A stretch of 64,000 nucleotides of DNA from Ascoidea asiatica (GCA_001600695.1 BCKQ01000003.1:806001-870000), one strand, 5' to 3'; shown: positions 39,776 through 51,509, counted from the stretch's first letter. The notes: generated by a model from the sequence alone, not told the origin. Translations and numbers: made by a program.

Positions 39776-41437
39776 TTACTCTTCTTTTTCAACAGGAACA
39801 ACATGATCAATATTTAATCTTGGTCCCTTAAACCATTTATGAGCATCTACTAAGTACCAAGTGATTGCCATTAACATTGGACCAAAATAAACAACTACAG
39901 TCCAATTCATTTCATCTGCGGTATTATCTTTACCTCTAAGATATGGGAAACATAAAAATGGTGTCATCATTACAACAAAAGCAACAGCAAGACAACCAAT
40001 TGGTTTTGAGAATTTTCCAAGATTCCATGGTCCAGGTTTGAAATTTTCTGCTGGAATAATAAGTTTAATAGCTGTTGGAATTGTAAAAGATATAAAAGCT
40101 GCAAGAGCACCTACACTAAAAATAGCACCAATAGCAGTATCACCTGCAAAAATTAATAATAATAATAATTCACCAACAAACCAATTAAACCAGACAGCAT
40201 TTACAGGAGTTTGAGTATGTTTATTAACTATTTTCCAATATCTTGATAATGGAAAACAACCATCTCTAGAATAAGCAAAAGTAACTCTACTAGCAGCAAT
40301 CATTCCTGCTTGTAACATGAAAAAAGAAGAAATAATGGTCATTATAATTACCATATCAACTAATTTTGTTGGTAAAACTTGAGCTGCATAAGTTACAAAA
40401 GGTTGACCTAATTCACTATTATTAATTGCAACTAAATCAACAGCAGTATATGCAATTGTTAATTGAAGTAACCAACCAAAAATTCCTCCAGTAAGAGAAG
40501 TTAAAGTAATTGCTCTTGGAACACAAATTGCAGCATTTGAAGATTCTTCAGCAAGATGAAAAGCACTATCATAACCACTAAGAGTCCAAATAAGATTAAG
40601 AAAAGACATTAAAACAGCAACACCATCAGACCATTCAGTTTGATTTACAGTTGTACTCCAAACAAAAGCATTTGAATTATATCTTGATAAACCTTGATCA
40701 GTTCTATTATCACCAGCAAGAATTGCAATCATTACAACAAATAAAAATATCATATTTAAAGAACCACCTAAATTATTAAACCAAGCAATCCATTTTGTTG
40801 GCATTGAAGAAATTATACTTAAAAAAAAAGTAAAAGCAGTTGTTATACCAAATATTGCACCATCACCATAAGTAAAATTTGGATCATGAAAACTTTTTAA
40901 AGCTAAAATCATACAAGTTAAAGCATAACCAATTGAAGGACCAGAAGTTATTTGAACTAACCAATTTGACCAACCAACACACCATGAAGCAAATGGAGCA
41001 TATTTTGGATGAACAGGAGCTAATAAAGCATTTGCAGCATAATATAAACCAGAAGATAAAGGCATTGAAGAAGCTATTTCTGCCATTGATAAAGCAACAC
41101 ATTGAACACCAATCCAAGCAACTAACCAACCCCAAGACATTGAAACTGTACCAGAATATAAAGAATAATAAAGACAAGAAGCAGTACTTGGTAATAAACC
41201 AAGTAATGAAAAAGATATATTAAAAGTTGACCATAAAGTTAATTCTCTTTTAAATTCTTGTTTATAACCTAAAGCAGTTAATCTTTGTTCATCAGAACCC
41301 ATATCATGATCAATAACTGGATTTAAACCTTGATTTGATAATATTGAAGTTAAATTCATTAAATCAACTTCAAGAACTTTTCCAGTTCCTGTTTCTTGAG
41401 CATTTGTGGAAGATATTGATTTTTCTTTATCACTCAT
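39776..41437 (-). CDS. APC-superfamily permease of the amino acid/choline (ACT) family
   Basis: 553 residues with about 12 membrane helices. The N-terminus LGYKQEFKRELTLWSTFNIS followed by SLLGLLPSTAS is the entry of the ACT family (Uga4, Hnm1, Bio5 and Tpo5 in yeast). Further marks are WGWLVAW, MAEIASSMPLSSGLYY, the helix 6 region NLIWTLSGYDSAFHLAEES with the APC-type AEE, and GPWNLGKFSKPIG near the C-terminus. This is a different family from the three YAT permeases at the left end and shares no close similarity with them. Substrate could be GABA, polyamine, choline or a biotin precursor; the sequence does not decide. ATG at 41437; a 29-bp AT repeat sits 34 bp upstream of it. It is divergent from the SAP-domain gene. 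Confidence 0.88.
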   Translation of the reverse strand: MSDKEKSISSTNAQETGTGKVLEVDLMNLTSILSNQGLNPVIDHDMGSDEQRLTALGYKQEFKRELTLWSTFNISFSLLGLLPSTASCLYYSLYSGTVSMSWGWLVAWIGVQCVALSMAEIASSMPLSSGLYYAANALLAPVHPKYAPFASWCVGWSNWLVQITSGPSIGYALTCMILALKSFHDPNFTYGDGAIFGITTAFTFFLSIISSMPTKWIAWFNNLGGSLNMIFLFVVMIAILAGDNRTDQGLSRYNSNAFVWSTTVNQTEWSDGVAVLMSFLNLIWTLSGYDSAFHLAEESSNAAICVPRAITLTSLTGGIFGWLLQLTIAYTAVDLVAINNSELGQPFVTYAAQVLPTKLVDMVIIMTIISSFFMLQAGMIAASRVTFAYSRDGCFPLSRYWKIVNKHTQTPVNAVWFNWFVGELLLLLIFAGDTAIGAIFSVGALAAFISFTIPTAIKLIIPAENFKPGPWNLGKFSKPIGCLAVAFVVMMTPFLCFPYLRGKDNTADEMNWTVVVYFGPMLMAITWYLVDAHKWFKGPRLNIDHVVPVEKEE

Positions 41438-41470
41438 TTTTATTAGTTTATTTATTTATTTATTTATTTA

Positions 41471-41540
41471 TATATATATTAATGTATATATATATATTGT
41501 ATATATATTAATGTATATATATATATTGTATATATATTTT
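41471..41540. repeat. 29-bp AT-rich tandem repeat, two copies plus a partial third
   Basis: Unit of TATATATATTAATG followed by (TA)n and TTG. Copies at 41471-41499 and 41500-41528 are identical, and a third begins at 41529. It lies where the core promoter of the minus-strand permease would be, 34-103 bp upstream of its ATG, so it doubles the TATA-like sequence. Confidence 0.8.
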
Positions 41541-43649
41541 ATTTTTGAGATATTCAATTATTTTTATGATTTTAAAATTATATTTTTTTTTTGTAATTAT
41601 AAAAATCTTTTAAACATTCTATTTCTTAAAATGAATATATTATTATATACTTTCTTTTTTTTTGAAATATTGTAAGTATGAATGAATTATATAAACTTTA
41701 AGTGATAAAATTCTTTATGTCTTAATGTCTTAATTTCTAAATTTTTTATTTTAATTTTTATTTAAAAAAAAGATAAAGTTGAGAATGAAAATACTGGGAA
41801 TAGATTTATATTTATATATATTTATATCTATATACAAAAATAGTGTATAAAAATATAATATAATACAAAATTATATAATTATTTAAAGAAAAAAAAAAAA
41901 GAAAGAGAAGTAAAATTGAAATGAATATGAAAGAAATATTTGACAGTAGTAATAGAGTTTATAGAAGTAGTTTACTGTATAAAGTTATAAGATTTGAAAA
42001 AGTTAGATTAAGTGAAGTTAAAAAAATAATGCAGATGATAAAGTTTTTTAAACAAGTTTACGATAATGAAAATAAGTTGTAAAATTATTATAAAAAATAA
42101 TAATAATAATAATATTCAAATATAAAACCAAAGAAAAAAAAGCATAGAGAAAAAATTATTTGAAATAGGAATTTTTTATTTATTTACTGTAGTAATTCAA
42201 AATTTAAATTAAAATTGAAATTAAAATTGAAAATATTCTTATCAGTAACTAAATTAGTACTTGATGTATAGAATGTCTGAGATTATAAACTCAATAGACT
42301 TGTCTCAATTGTCATTTTTGTCATAATTATTTATATTTACTTATTACGATTATCCAAATTAGTAAATTATATATAAATTCAAAAAGGTTCAAAAAGGAAT
42401 AATATCAAAAGATCAAATTGAGTGAGTTCTGGGAAAATAATAAAATCAAAATCAAAATCAAAATCAAAATCAAACGAGAATGAAAAGTTCTTGTGATAAG
42501 AGAATCAATAAATATTGCTTATTTTGAATAAAACTGACTACAACAGTGAATTAACTAAGTAAAATAAACATAATTAACAAGAAATTGTTCATTTGAGTAA
42601 CGAGGAATTAATTGCAGTTAATCTCCGTTTACTTCAATAACTGAAATAATAAAAATTATGATAATTCAAAAGTAACTGTTGATAATTGTAATAAAGGTCT
42701 TTATGCTTTATTTCAAATACTTTAATGGTGAAAGAGGTTACTTCCTAAAACGAAGAATTAAACTGAAAACGAAATCGAAATAGTTTTTATTCATTTCTTT
42801 CTCTTTCTGCAAAAAAAAAAAAAATAACGGGGTTTCTTCACTAACAACGCTTTTCGGGACAGAAATTAATCAGAAATCAGAAATTAATGCAGCTCGAAAA
42901 GGCCCCGTTTTCTTGTTTTCTGTTTTAGCGGCGCAAGAAGAGGCAGCTGTACGCTTGCACCGCCACAGAATTTGCTATGAAGGTAGGTCCAAGCACAGTA
43001 CGGACCCCGTGACAAGCGTAAAGAAGAATTCTTAATAAAAGTTAATCCGAGGGTAACGCTTTTTCTTGTCCCCGAATCAAAGAAAGTGCGGTGTATTCTT
43101 TCATTCAACTATCGTCTCTGGAAGCATAAAAGCATTAGCAGTCTATTATAATATTCACTCTTAAAAGAAGCATTTTCTGACAATCTCATGCTAATCCGTT
43201 TATATTAAGAGTTTCCAAGTAACTCCATGAATTGGAATAGAAGAACCGTAAACCAAAAATCCAAAGAGTATCAGGGACAAGGCAACAGAGAGCACTCTGT
43301 CCTATATTTGCAAGTGACAATAGGACAGACTGCTCTTAGTTAGTTGTGAGTGTTATGGAAATGAGGTTGGGTCGTTGGATTGCTGGACTGGTCTGACGGT
43401 TGCAGCGGCCTGGCTGCTCGGCGTTATCGCAGTCTCAAAAGCTTAAGGGAAACGGCTGTCCAGCTGCAATTCAATTCCACTTTTCAGATCTTCTCTGAGC
43501 CGGACTTTGACAGCACTGAGATAATCGAAGTGAGCGGCGGTGTGTCGCTTGATTCCTTTTTCGCTTATTTGGCTCTAAGCGCGTTTTTTTTCCTTTCTTC
43601 ATTCAATTTTTTGAAGATGCTTGTTAAGAAGGAACCTATTGTTGGTCTC

Positions 43650-43840
43650 AAACACGTCATGTGATTTTTTTTGCTTTTTTTTTGATCACGTTTTAACTTT
43701 TTTTGAAATTATAATATATTCCCCAATACTTAGCCACGTGATGTTGTATTTTGGCGTTTGTTTACGTTTGTGCTTGTTGTTTACTTGTGTTTGTTTACCT
43801 TTTACTCAACTGGGTAAGCACGCGTATAACCTCACGTGCT
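43650..43840. promoter_or_regulatory. E-box and ACGCGT motif cluster upstream of the SAP-domain gene
   Basis: CACGTG at 43735-43740 and 43833-43838, a related GTCATGTGA at about 43656-43664, and ACGCGT at 43820-43825. The two E-boxes read CACGTGATG and TCACGTGC. They lie about 300-490 bp upstream of the ATG at 44136. Likely sites of bHLH factors; the ACGCGT may be an MBF-type box. Confidence 0.4.
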
Positions 43841-44135
43841 TTCCTCATTTTTGCTGATTCTTCCTCATTTTCTTCTTACTTTGCTGTATTTTTGCTGTGT
43901 TTTTGCTGTGTTTTTGCTGTAATTTTGCTTACAAACGCAATTTCTCCAGAAATCGGATATGATTTCTTGCTTTCGCTTAACGCTTTAATTTATTTAAGAC
44001 ATATATACATTATATTATTATATTATTATTTTAAAATATTATTTTATTAATTTATTATTTAAAAACAATAAATAATAAACAATAATTTAAATATATATAT
44101 TTATTTATTTTCTTACATAATAATATCAATTAAAA

Positions 44136-44420
44136 ATGAGTTTATCAAGATTAAGAAAAGCAGATTTACAATCTTTAGCTTTACAATTAGGTTTAGGTGA
44201 AATTAATGGTACAAAATCAGTTATAGAAAATGATATAATTAAATTTCTTTATAATAATCCTGAATTACAAAATAAAAAAGAATTTGAAAAATATTATGCT
44301 TCTTTAAGAAGATCTCCTTCAAAACAAATATCTAAATTAAATTCAATATCAAGAACTAATTCAAGAAATAATTCAAGACCAAATACTTCTAATTCTTCAA
44401 ATGATATAAATACTGATATA

Positions 44421-44451
<31 letters not shown>

Positions 44452-45455
44452 TTAATAGTAATGAAAATGATAATGATAATTTTATTGGTAATTTAACTTC
44501 AACTCCTTCCAAAAAAAGACATTCAACAAGATTATCTTCATCTTTTATTCATGTTAAAAAAGAATCTTCTCCTTTATTCAATTCTTCTAAACATAATATT
44601 CAATTCGATAATAATGATAATGTTAATGAAAGTCAAGAGGAAGATGATGAAGAAGAAGAAGAAGAAGAAGAAGAGGAACAAGAGGAGGGTGAAGATAATG
44701 GAATTGATAATGATAGTGATATAGAAGATATAACTGATCAAGAAATTAAATTAAATTCTAAAATTAATAATAATTTCAAAAATGAATTAAAAATTAAATT
44801 AAAAACTGGTTTAAATAATACTCGTAACTTTATTTATGAAATTCCTTTAATTACAAAAACAAAAATATCAAAATTTAATAAAATTTTTAATGAAAATTTA
44901 TCCAATTTATTAAATTTCTTAATTACATCTTTTGAAAATTCAAATAATTTATTAAAAAAAAAATTATCAACAAATTTTTCAATTAATTTAATTCAATTAA
45001 TCTCAGAATATTTAATTATAATTTCAAATAAAATTCCATTAACTAAATTTTCAATTAAATTTCCAAAAATTTTTAATTTTTTAAATAAAAATATAAATAA
45101 AATTTCAAATAAACTTTCAGATAATTCAAATATTTCAAATAAAAAATATTTAGATTTTTTAATTTTTGATTATAATTATTTTTTCAATCTAGATTTTTTA
45201 GAATTATTTTTTTTCTGGCTTTTAATTTTTTTAATTTTACCTTTAATTACTTCTTATTATATTAATTTTAATAAACTGAATCATCATAATAATAACAAGA
45301 AAACTAATAATAATAATAATAATAAAACAACTTCTAGTTTTGATCCTTTAGTTTTCAATTTATCAAGATTTTTAGCATATTTTATTTTCTTAATTTCAAA
45401 AATTAATTCTAAAGATTTAAAATATGAAGCAATTCATTTTGCTGAAAAAGAAGGT

Positions 45456-45486
<31 letters not shown>

Positions 45487-45614
45487 ATTGCTATTTATTA
45501 CCTTTAAAAACTTGGATTTTTCATAACTCAATTTTATTAAGACCAATTTTATCAAAAGTTCCTTTAATTGGTTCAATTATTGGTACAATTATTGCAATTT
45601 ATGATGCTATTTAA
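44136..45614 (+). CDS. SAP-domain protein with C-terminal membrane segments, function unknown
   Basis: 492 residues, ATG at 44136. The first 35 residues form a SAP-like helix-turn-helix (LRKADLQSLALQLGLGEING followed by KSVIENDIIKFL), a motif used for DNA or protein binding and also seen as the HeH domain of inner-nuclear-membrane proteins. A Ser/Asn-rich linker and a long acidic run (about 167-185, mostly Glu) follow. The second half is hydrophobic: LELFFFWLLIFLILPLITSYY at about 350-370, SRFLAYFIFLI at about 410-422, and a last hairpin-like part (LLPLKTWIFH ... PLIGSIIGTIIAIYDA) ending at the C-terminus. No lumenal signal is present, so the SAP end probably faces the cytosol or nucleoplasm. 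It could be an inner-nuclear-membrane or outer-mitochondrial-membrane protein; I do not recognise the family. Confidence 0.75.
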
Positions 45615-46216
45615 TTTCCTATTATATTTAAAAATTCAATTATTAATATCACTTTGTACTTCCTATTATTCCTAATCTTATTCTCCAATTTTTCAAATTA
45701 TCAAACTTTTATTTATTAATTATATCTATATCCGTTTATTGCTTTCTATCTAAACTTTTTTTTTTTTTTTGTTTTCTTTTATTTTATTCTATTTTTTCAA
45801 TTAAACTTTTCAAATTTCTTATTTTTATTTCAATATACAGTATATGTTTTTTTGGTGTCCTTTTTTTTCTTTCTCTTTATTTTTATATATATTAGTTCTT
45901 AGCTTTAAATTTATTATTTTGATTTTTCTTGTTTTGATTAAGATTTGTATTGTATGTATATTAATTTAGTCTTTTTTAATTGCAGAAAAAAAATCTTTTT
46001 CCCTTTTTCTCTTTTTTTTGTATTTTGAACTAAGTTTTAATAAATATTTTATTAGAACTTAAAAATTTTACTCGATTTTAGTTATTTTTACAAAAAAGAA
46101 AGTTTAAATTATCATTAAAATTTTAAATATTTTTATTAATTAACAAATGAATAAATTATACTATTCATAATAGTTATAGTTATTAAATTTAAAATATTTT
46201 TAAAATAATTATAAAA
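45615..46216. other. Convergent 3' intergenic region
   Basis: 602 bp, T-rich on the left and A-rich on the right, between the 3' ends of the SAP-domain gene and eIF5A. Poly-T runs fit polyadenylation regions. No gene. Confidence 0.6.
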
Positions 46217-47601
46217 TTATGATTGTGGAGCATCTTTGAAAGAAATACAAGCTTCTTCACCCATTGCAGAAATAATAGTAACAACTAATTCTTTACCATC
46301 ATCAAATTCAGCAGTTAATTTATCACCTAATTCACCTTCTGGTAATTTAACATCATCTTTAGTATCACCATCAGTATTCATTAAACTTAAATAACCATCA
46401 TCAATATCAATTAATTGAAATTCATTTCTTTTAACAACAGGAACTTCCATATTATGAGTTGAAGGAGATAAATCTTCTAATTTTTTACCAGTAAAAATAT
46501 CTAAAGCAACTAAATGAACTTTAGCATGACCATGTTTACCAGTTTTTGAAGTTGACATATCAACAATTTTACATGGTCTACTTTTAATAACAACGAAACC
46601 ATTTTTTCTTAATGATGAACATTGCATTGGGAAAGTTAATGAAGCACCAGCATTGGCGGTATCAAAATGATGCTAAAGAAAGTAAACATTTAGTTAGTAA
46701 ATCTAATTAATTTGAATATACTTTTTAATTTACAATTAATATTCTTTAATCATTCTTAACACTTAATATCAGGATGTTTGATTTAATAAAACTTTTTTAA
46801 TATATTATCTCATAAAAACTCTTAAAATGTGTTTCTTTAGTCTCATATATCTTATAAATCTCATAAATCTCATAAATCTCTTTTAAACCTATTTTAAATC
46901 TTTCTTCTTAATCTGATTTCTCATGAAATCCGTGTAAACTGATAAAATATAAGAAATTCCGTGTGGATCCGGGATCATGGAAGTTTTTAATCAGATTTTA
47001 ATATAAGGACAGATTTATAAAGAAAAAAAATTGAAAAAGGGCCCAAATTGAATGAATAATAATAAATAGAAATGATGTCGAGAATATAATATTCAGTAAT
47101 AAGTAATAATGATTTTAATAAATATTATATTTCTTTGAAGGATTTAGTTGATTTGATTTTCTGGGGTATATTATATGTTGAATTCGGTTAAGTGAATAAT
47201 GATAGTAATAATATACATTAATGGATAATCTTGTTAATGCATATTATGATTACTGATAACCATTTTAATAGAGTTGAAAGTAGAAACTCGAGATAAGATG
47301 AGATGAGGTGAGATGAAATTAGATGAGATAAGATGAGACGAAATAAATAAAATAATATATAATTTGATCAATTTTGATGGTTTCATTAATTTGAAAAAAG
47401 TATTTGTTTTATTTAATTGAATATTTTAGTATTATATGAATAATTAAGAATAATAATCAAATAATGATATTCTTAGAAACTGATTATTTATATGAATAAA
47501 TAAGTGTAAATAATAAAATTAATAATAAAATTAATAATAAAATCAATAATAAAAATTGATTATCAAAATAAAGAAAAATAACATACTTCTTCGTCAGACA
47601 T
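46217..47601 (-). CDS. HYP2: Translation factor eIF5A (two exons)
   Basis: Exon 1 (47601-47587) encodes MSDEE and exon 2 (46672-46217) the rest, joined between codons: 156 residues against 157 in baker's yeast Hyp2. The joined start [14 protein letters not shown] parallels MSDEEHTFETADAG. The hypusine loop [12 protein letters not shown] is intact, with K51 the residue modified to hypusine. The C-terminal OB-fold ends in [13 protein letters not shown]. eIF5A binds stalled ribosomes and helps peptide-bond formation and termination. The gene would be called 136 residues long from an internal ATG if the intron were missed. No CTG codon was noticed and codons are strongly biased to AT-ending forms, as expected for a very highly expressed gene. 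Confidence 0.97.
46673..47586 (-). other. 914-nt intron in eIF5A
   Basis: Donor GTATGT at 47586-47581, branch point TACTAAC at 46699-46693 and acceptor TAG ending at 46673, giving a branch-to-acceptor distance of about 20 nt. It contains a purine-rich GATGA/GATAA repeat block (47289-47341) and CTCATAAAT repeats (46850-46885). Yeast genes for translation factors and ribosomal proteins often keep a long intron directly after the start. Confidence 0.93.
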
Positions 47602-49639
47602 TATGAAAGATTTATAGATGAATAAGAATTAAAGGAATTAATAAATAAAATTAATGAATATAGGCTAATTAAAGTCTTTCTTTTATGTATATGTATATAT
47701 ATATAAATAAAAAATTAAAATATTAAATAATATAGTAAGTAAATATTATGAAATTTTTTTAATTTAAAAAGAACGATAAAATTAAGATATATATATATAA
47801 AATTTTAAAGAGAAAAAAAATAAAAAAAAATACTAAAAGTTTTTACTTTGGGTTTCAAAAGGTCTATTAAAACGAAAGAGGCAAATGAAATTAAGTAAAT
47901 GCGCGAACGAAAAAAAAAAATAAAAAAAGGATAATTTTAGCTAGAAGAAATGAGAAAACAGGAGAAAAACTGAAGAAATTCAAAGGAAATACAAAGAATC
48001 GATAAAAGAAGAAGAGTTTGTGCAGTAAATGCTACGGTAACATTCTATGATTGTTGGTGGTTTAGGCACGAGACTTAACTGTAGAAATAGGACTTCTTTG
48101 AAACAGATCTGTATTAGGACACCGTAAACTGAGTCACAGCAGCGTAATATGGAAACCGACACCTCTCGAGCGGGAATTTGGTTCGCAAGTGGGAAGCGAA
48201 AAGAGCGATGAGCTTCAAAAGACTTGTGGTCAGAAAGTGGACAAGCAGTGAAATCCAAAAAGAGGGTAACATTTAGGGAAAGCAGGAGTCGGTGTAATTT
48301 GCAGTGTCTTTGCATGACTGAGCAGCTACATTTGTTTTTGTTTTCAGGACCTTTCTTTTCGGGACTGCGCGGCTTGATTTTTATGTGTTCAAGAAGTTTT
48401 AAACAATTGTTTTTTTTTTTCGTTTTGACTGGATAGAGAGCTGTGATTGGTCAGATTCCCCTTTTAATCGCTGAGTTTGTGAATATATAAAAATATATGT
48501 TTGTGTATATTTTATATTTAGTCTTTAATCTATAGTAATGACAATGAAAGTGATATGAAACTTTATAGAATTCCCTAAAGGATTAGATATAAATTCATGA
48601 TGTGAGAGTTAAAACAAAAAAATTATCACTTTATTTTTGAAATTAATCCTTTTTTCTCCACAGAGATGTTATTTTTTTATCTGATAGCCAGCCAGTAAAA
48701 GAAAGTGTAAGAGAATACAAAAAACAAACCGATTTTTCTTTAATCAAACTATCAGTTAGTCAGTGAAAATACTTTATCTGCACATACGAACTTATAAAAA
48801 ACATTGATTATCCAATGTTGATCGATGAGATGACAACTATTTTTGTGAAAAAAAAAAACTAAAATTTTTTATAAAAATACGTAATCGTTTTAATTAATTC
48901 AAAAATATCTTAAAAATCTCAAATTAAAAACAGAATCATCAGAAACCAAAAAGAACTCTTTGAAGTAAATTTTTTTAATTTTCGGAAAAAAAAAAGGTGT
49001 TTCAAAAATTTAAAAGATTTTTATATTTAAAAAAGGGTTAAATTTTATTTATTTATTTAGAAAGCTTTATAAATATACGGCTACTAAAATTATTTATCAA
49101 TTCTTTTTTGGTAAATAAGATTCTTTTTATAAATAAAACATCAAAAATATAAAAAAAATAAAAATTGAATTGTACGATCTCAAATGAATCTTCAGAATTC
49201 ACTGAGATTGTGATTCAATTGATTTTTAAGAGCTAAAAAGATCGAGATTTTGAGACTGAGATTGAGAAGGTAAGAATCAAGGGCCGGATAGCAGGGGGCT
49301 GGAATCGGTACTGCTGTAAATTTATGGATACGACTTAATAATAATCTTCTCTGTGAAGTTCATTGGCCCAAACAGGGAAGCCCTCTCGTAGCCGGACCCC
49401 TGGCGGTACGAAACCGTATGCCCTCATCGCTGTGAGCACGGACTGCAGCCCTCCAATTGGCTGGGTGCCCGCTGCGCTGCTCCCACTCAAAATCCTTGTT
49501 TGTCTTTGTCTTGCACCAATTTTATTTTTAAAAAAAAAAAAAAAAAAACAGTCACATGACTGGTAACTTTTTTTATTATAATCCACAGAACTGGAACTGT
49601 AATCGGATATGAATCCAGTTTTATGGGTCTTCAAAATAA
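47602..49639. other. 2 kb upstream region of eIF5A, to the AME1 3' end
   Basis: AT-rich near the gene with (TA)n words at 47690-47705. Two GC-richer islands, about 47960-48450 and 49270-49560, are separated by AT-rich DNA. A 111-codon minus-strand frame at 47980-48315 lies in the first island and has no recognisable content. A 19-base poly-A run is at 49530-49548, and a dyad CAGTCA-CA-TGACTG at 49549-49562. Confidence 0.55.
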
Positions 49640-51319
49640 TTATTGTCCATTAATATCTGAAATAAGTTTATTAAGACACTTGATCTTATCAATAATTCCA
49701 AATTCTGGATTAATTATATCATCATTTTCAATTAATTTCATTTTAATATCATTAACCAAAGTTAAATTATCTTCTTCATCATCATTTAATTCACTATCAA
49801 CAGAATTTAATTCATAATCATTATTGTTCTTGAATTTTTCAATTTCTTCAATTTCTTCATCCATTTCTTTAATTTCCAAAAAATTTCTCCTTTTGATTAA
49901 ATTCTCATTTCTTAAAATCTCTAGTTTTTTTTCAATATCTTTATGTTTTGATCTTAATTCAAAAATTTCTTTTCTTATTAAATTTTTCTTTCTAGAAATT
50001 TTTCTTAAATTTGATATTAAATCATTATTAATTAGATTATTATAATCATTTAATTTATTAAAATGCTTTATTAGATTTTTTTTATAATTTTCAATCAAAT
50101 TTATTTCAAATTCATTATTATTATTATTATTATCTGATTTTTTGGATCTTTTTTCTTCTTTTTCTTCTTTTTCTTCTTTTTCTTCTTCTTCCTCATCTTC
50201 TTCTATTCTTTCTTCTTGTAATTTTATCAAATATTCCTCTATAATCTGTGTAACTATGTCAATTGAATTAATCAGTGAGCCACTTGAATTTCCATTATAT
50301 CTTTTATTTAATCTTTTCAATCTTATTTCAATTTTGTCTTCTTTATTTATATCATCTTTCTTACTTGACTGTTTCTTATCATTATTATGAATTTCCTCTT
50401 CATTTTCATTATTTTCAAATTTTCGTTTTCCTCTATTAATTAGTTTTTTATCTATTCTTCTCTTTTTATTATTCAAAATTGATTTCTTTTGTCTATTCAC
50501 ATTCTGCTCTTTTCTTTTTCGTATTCTTTTACTTATTAATGAGCTTACATTTTTTTTGTCTTTTTGTTTTTCATCATCAACGCTTATATCTTTAATTTTT
50601 CTTTTTTTTCTTGTCTCATTTCCTCCAATTAATGATCCGCTATCTAAAATTTCTATTTTAACATTATTTTCATTTTCTGTAATTTTATTATTATTTGATA
50701 CTGATTTATCTATTTCTTTTATTTTAGTTTTAGGTATTTTTTTACCACTAAGATTTTTAGAAATTGTTTTTTTTGAATTTAGTGTATTATTTTTATTTAT
50801 TCTTCCAGAATTTATTTTTGAAAGTAATCTTGGTGACCTTCTAAGAGTAATATCAGATCTTGCTTTTTCCTCTGAACTAGAAGAGTTTTTTGTTTCTATC
50901 TTGGGTGATTTCGATAATGATCTCGACCTTAATCTTGATCTTAACCTTGAACTTGATATTGAACTTGATCTAGATCTAGTTCTAGTAGTAGGTCCACCTA
51001 CTCCACTTTCATTATCATCTGTAAAATCACCTAATCTCTTATTATTATCATTATTACTATCATTCTTTTTCGGCGTACTTATTGCCAATACAATATCTTG
51101 AAAATTTGTTTTTCGACTATAGTTTCAAAAAAAAAATAAAATGAAACAAAAACAAACCAATTGTCATTGTTTTTTTTTCAAATTAATAAACTTGTTAGTT
51201 TCAATCAAAAACTCTTTTTAGCAATAAACTACACAATAAAACAATACTTACCCAGCTCCTCTTATTCTGGCTTCTCTTCTAGCAACTCTATCTAAATCTA
51301 AAGGCAAAGATATTACCAT
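49640..51319 (-). CDS. AME1: Inner kinetochore protein Ame1 (CENP-U), two exons
   Basis: Exon 1 (51319-51252) and exon 2 (51116-49640) join in frame to 514 residues. The joined N-terminus carries LDRVARREARIRGAGRK followed by DIVLAISTP, which matches the conserved N-terminal motif of yeast Ame1 (DR...RxRGSHSRR then VIVFKTP); in baker's yeast this motif binds the Mtw1/MIND complex and is essential. The middle is basic and Ser/Arg/Lys-rich, then an acidic Glu run, and the last 170 residues are coiled coil (KDIEKKLEILRNENL, MDEEIEEIEKF), the part that pairs with Okp1 in the COMA complex. Without the exon join the frame starts only at a TTG and loses the motif, so the splice model is well supported. 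The promoter has ACGCGT and a GAATAACGTTATTC palindrome. Confidence 0.8.
51117..51251 (-). other. 135-nt intron in AME1
   Basis: Donor GTAAGT at 51251-51246 and acceptor TATAG ending at 51117. A branch-like AACTAAC lies at 51200-51194, rather far (about 77 nt) from the acceptor. It splits a Gly codon (GG|T). Removing it leaves an unbroken frame across both exons. Confidence 0.85.
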
Positions 51320-51420
51320 ATTTATAATTGATTTTATTTTTCACTTCATATCTTTTCAATTAAATCATTTTTATTTCATCAAACCTATTTTTAATTAAAT
51401 ATAAATAAAGGTAAACAGTT

Positions 51421-51434
51421 GAATAACGTTATTC
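51421..51434. promoter_or_regulatory. 14-bp palindrome GAATAACGTTATTC, AME1 promoter
   Basis: Perfect dyad 102-115 bp upstream of the AME1 ATG. Its core AACGTT is not one I can tie to a known factor. Confidence 0.35.
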
Positions 51435-51503
51435 CCACGATTTTGGCGTTGCCTTATAGGCGGGTAACCATGATTTCATATATAAATTAATCTTCAAATA
51501 TTT

Positions 51504-51509
51504 ACGCGT
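51504..51509. promoter_or_regulatory. ACGCGT box (MCB), AME1 promoter
   Basis: Core MBF site about 185-190 bp upstream of AME1. Cell-cycle expression of a kinetochore gene would fit, but one copy is only suggestive. Confidence 0.4.

Larger units (their letters stand above)
41438..44135. other. 2.7 kb divergent intergenic region
   Basis: No convincing gene. It holds an AT repeat (41471-41540), about 1.2 kb of AT-rich DNA, a GC-richer block at about 42830-43570, and a cluster of E-box and ACGCGT motifs at 43650-43840 close to the SAP-domain gene. Frames at 42884-43108 (minus), 43380-43664 and 43621-44050 (plus) have no recognised content. Confidence 0.6.

Noticed and set aside
42884-43664. Frames of 74 and 94 codons in the 2.7 kb divergent region
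   Set aside because: No recognised content; the region reads as promoter DNA with GC-rich islands.
47980-48315. 111-codon minus-strand frame upstream of eIF5A
   Set aside because: Within a GC-richer island where stop codons are rarer by chance; Cys/Leu/Ser-rich with no domain or coding bias like that of the neighbours.
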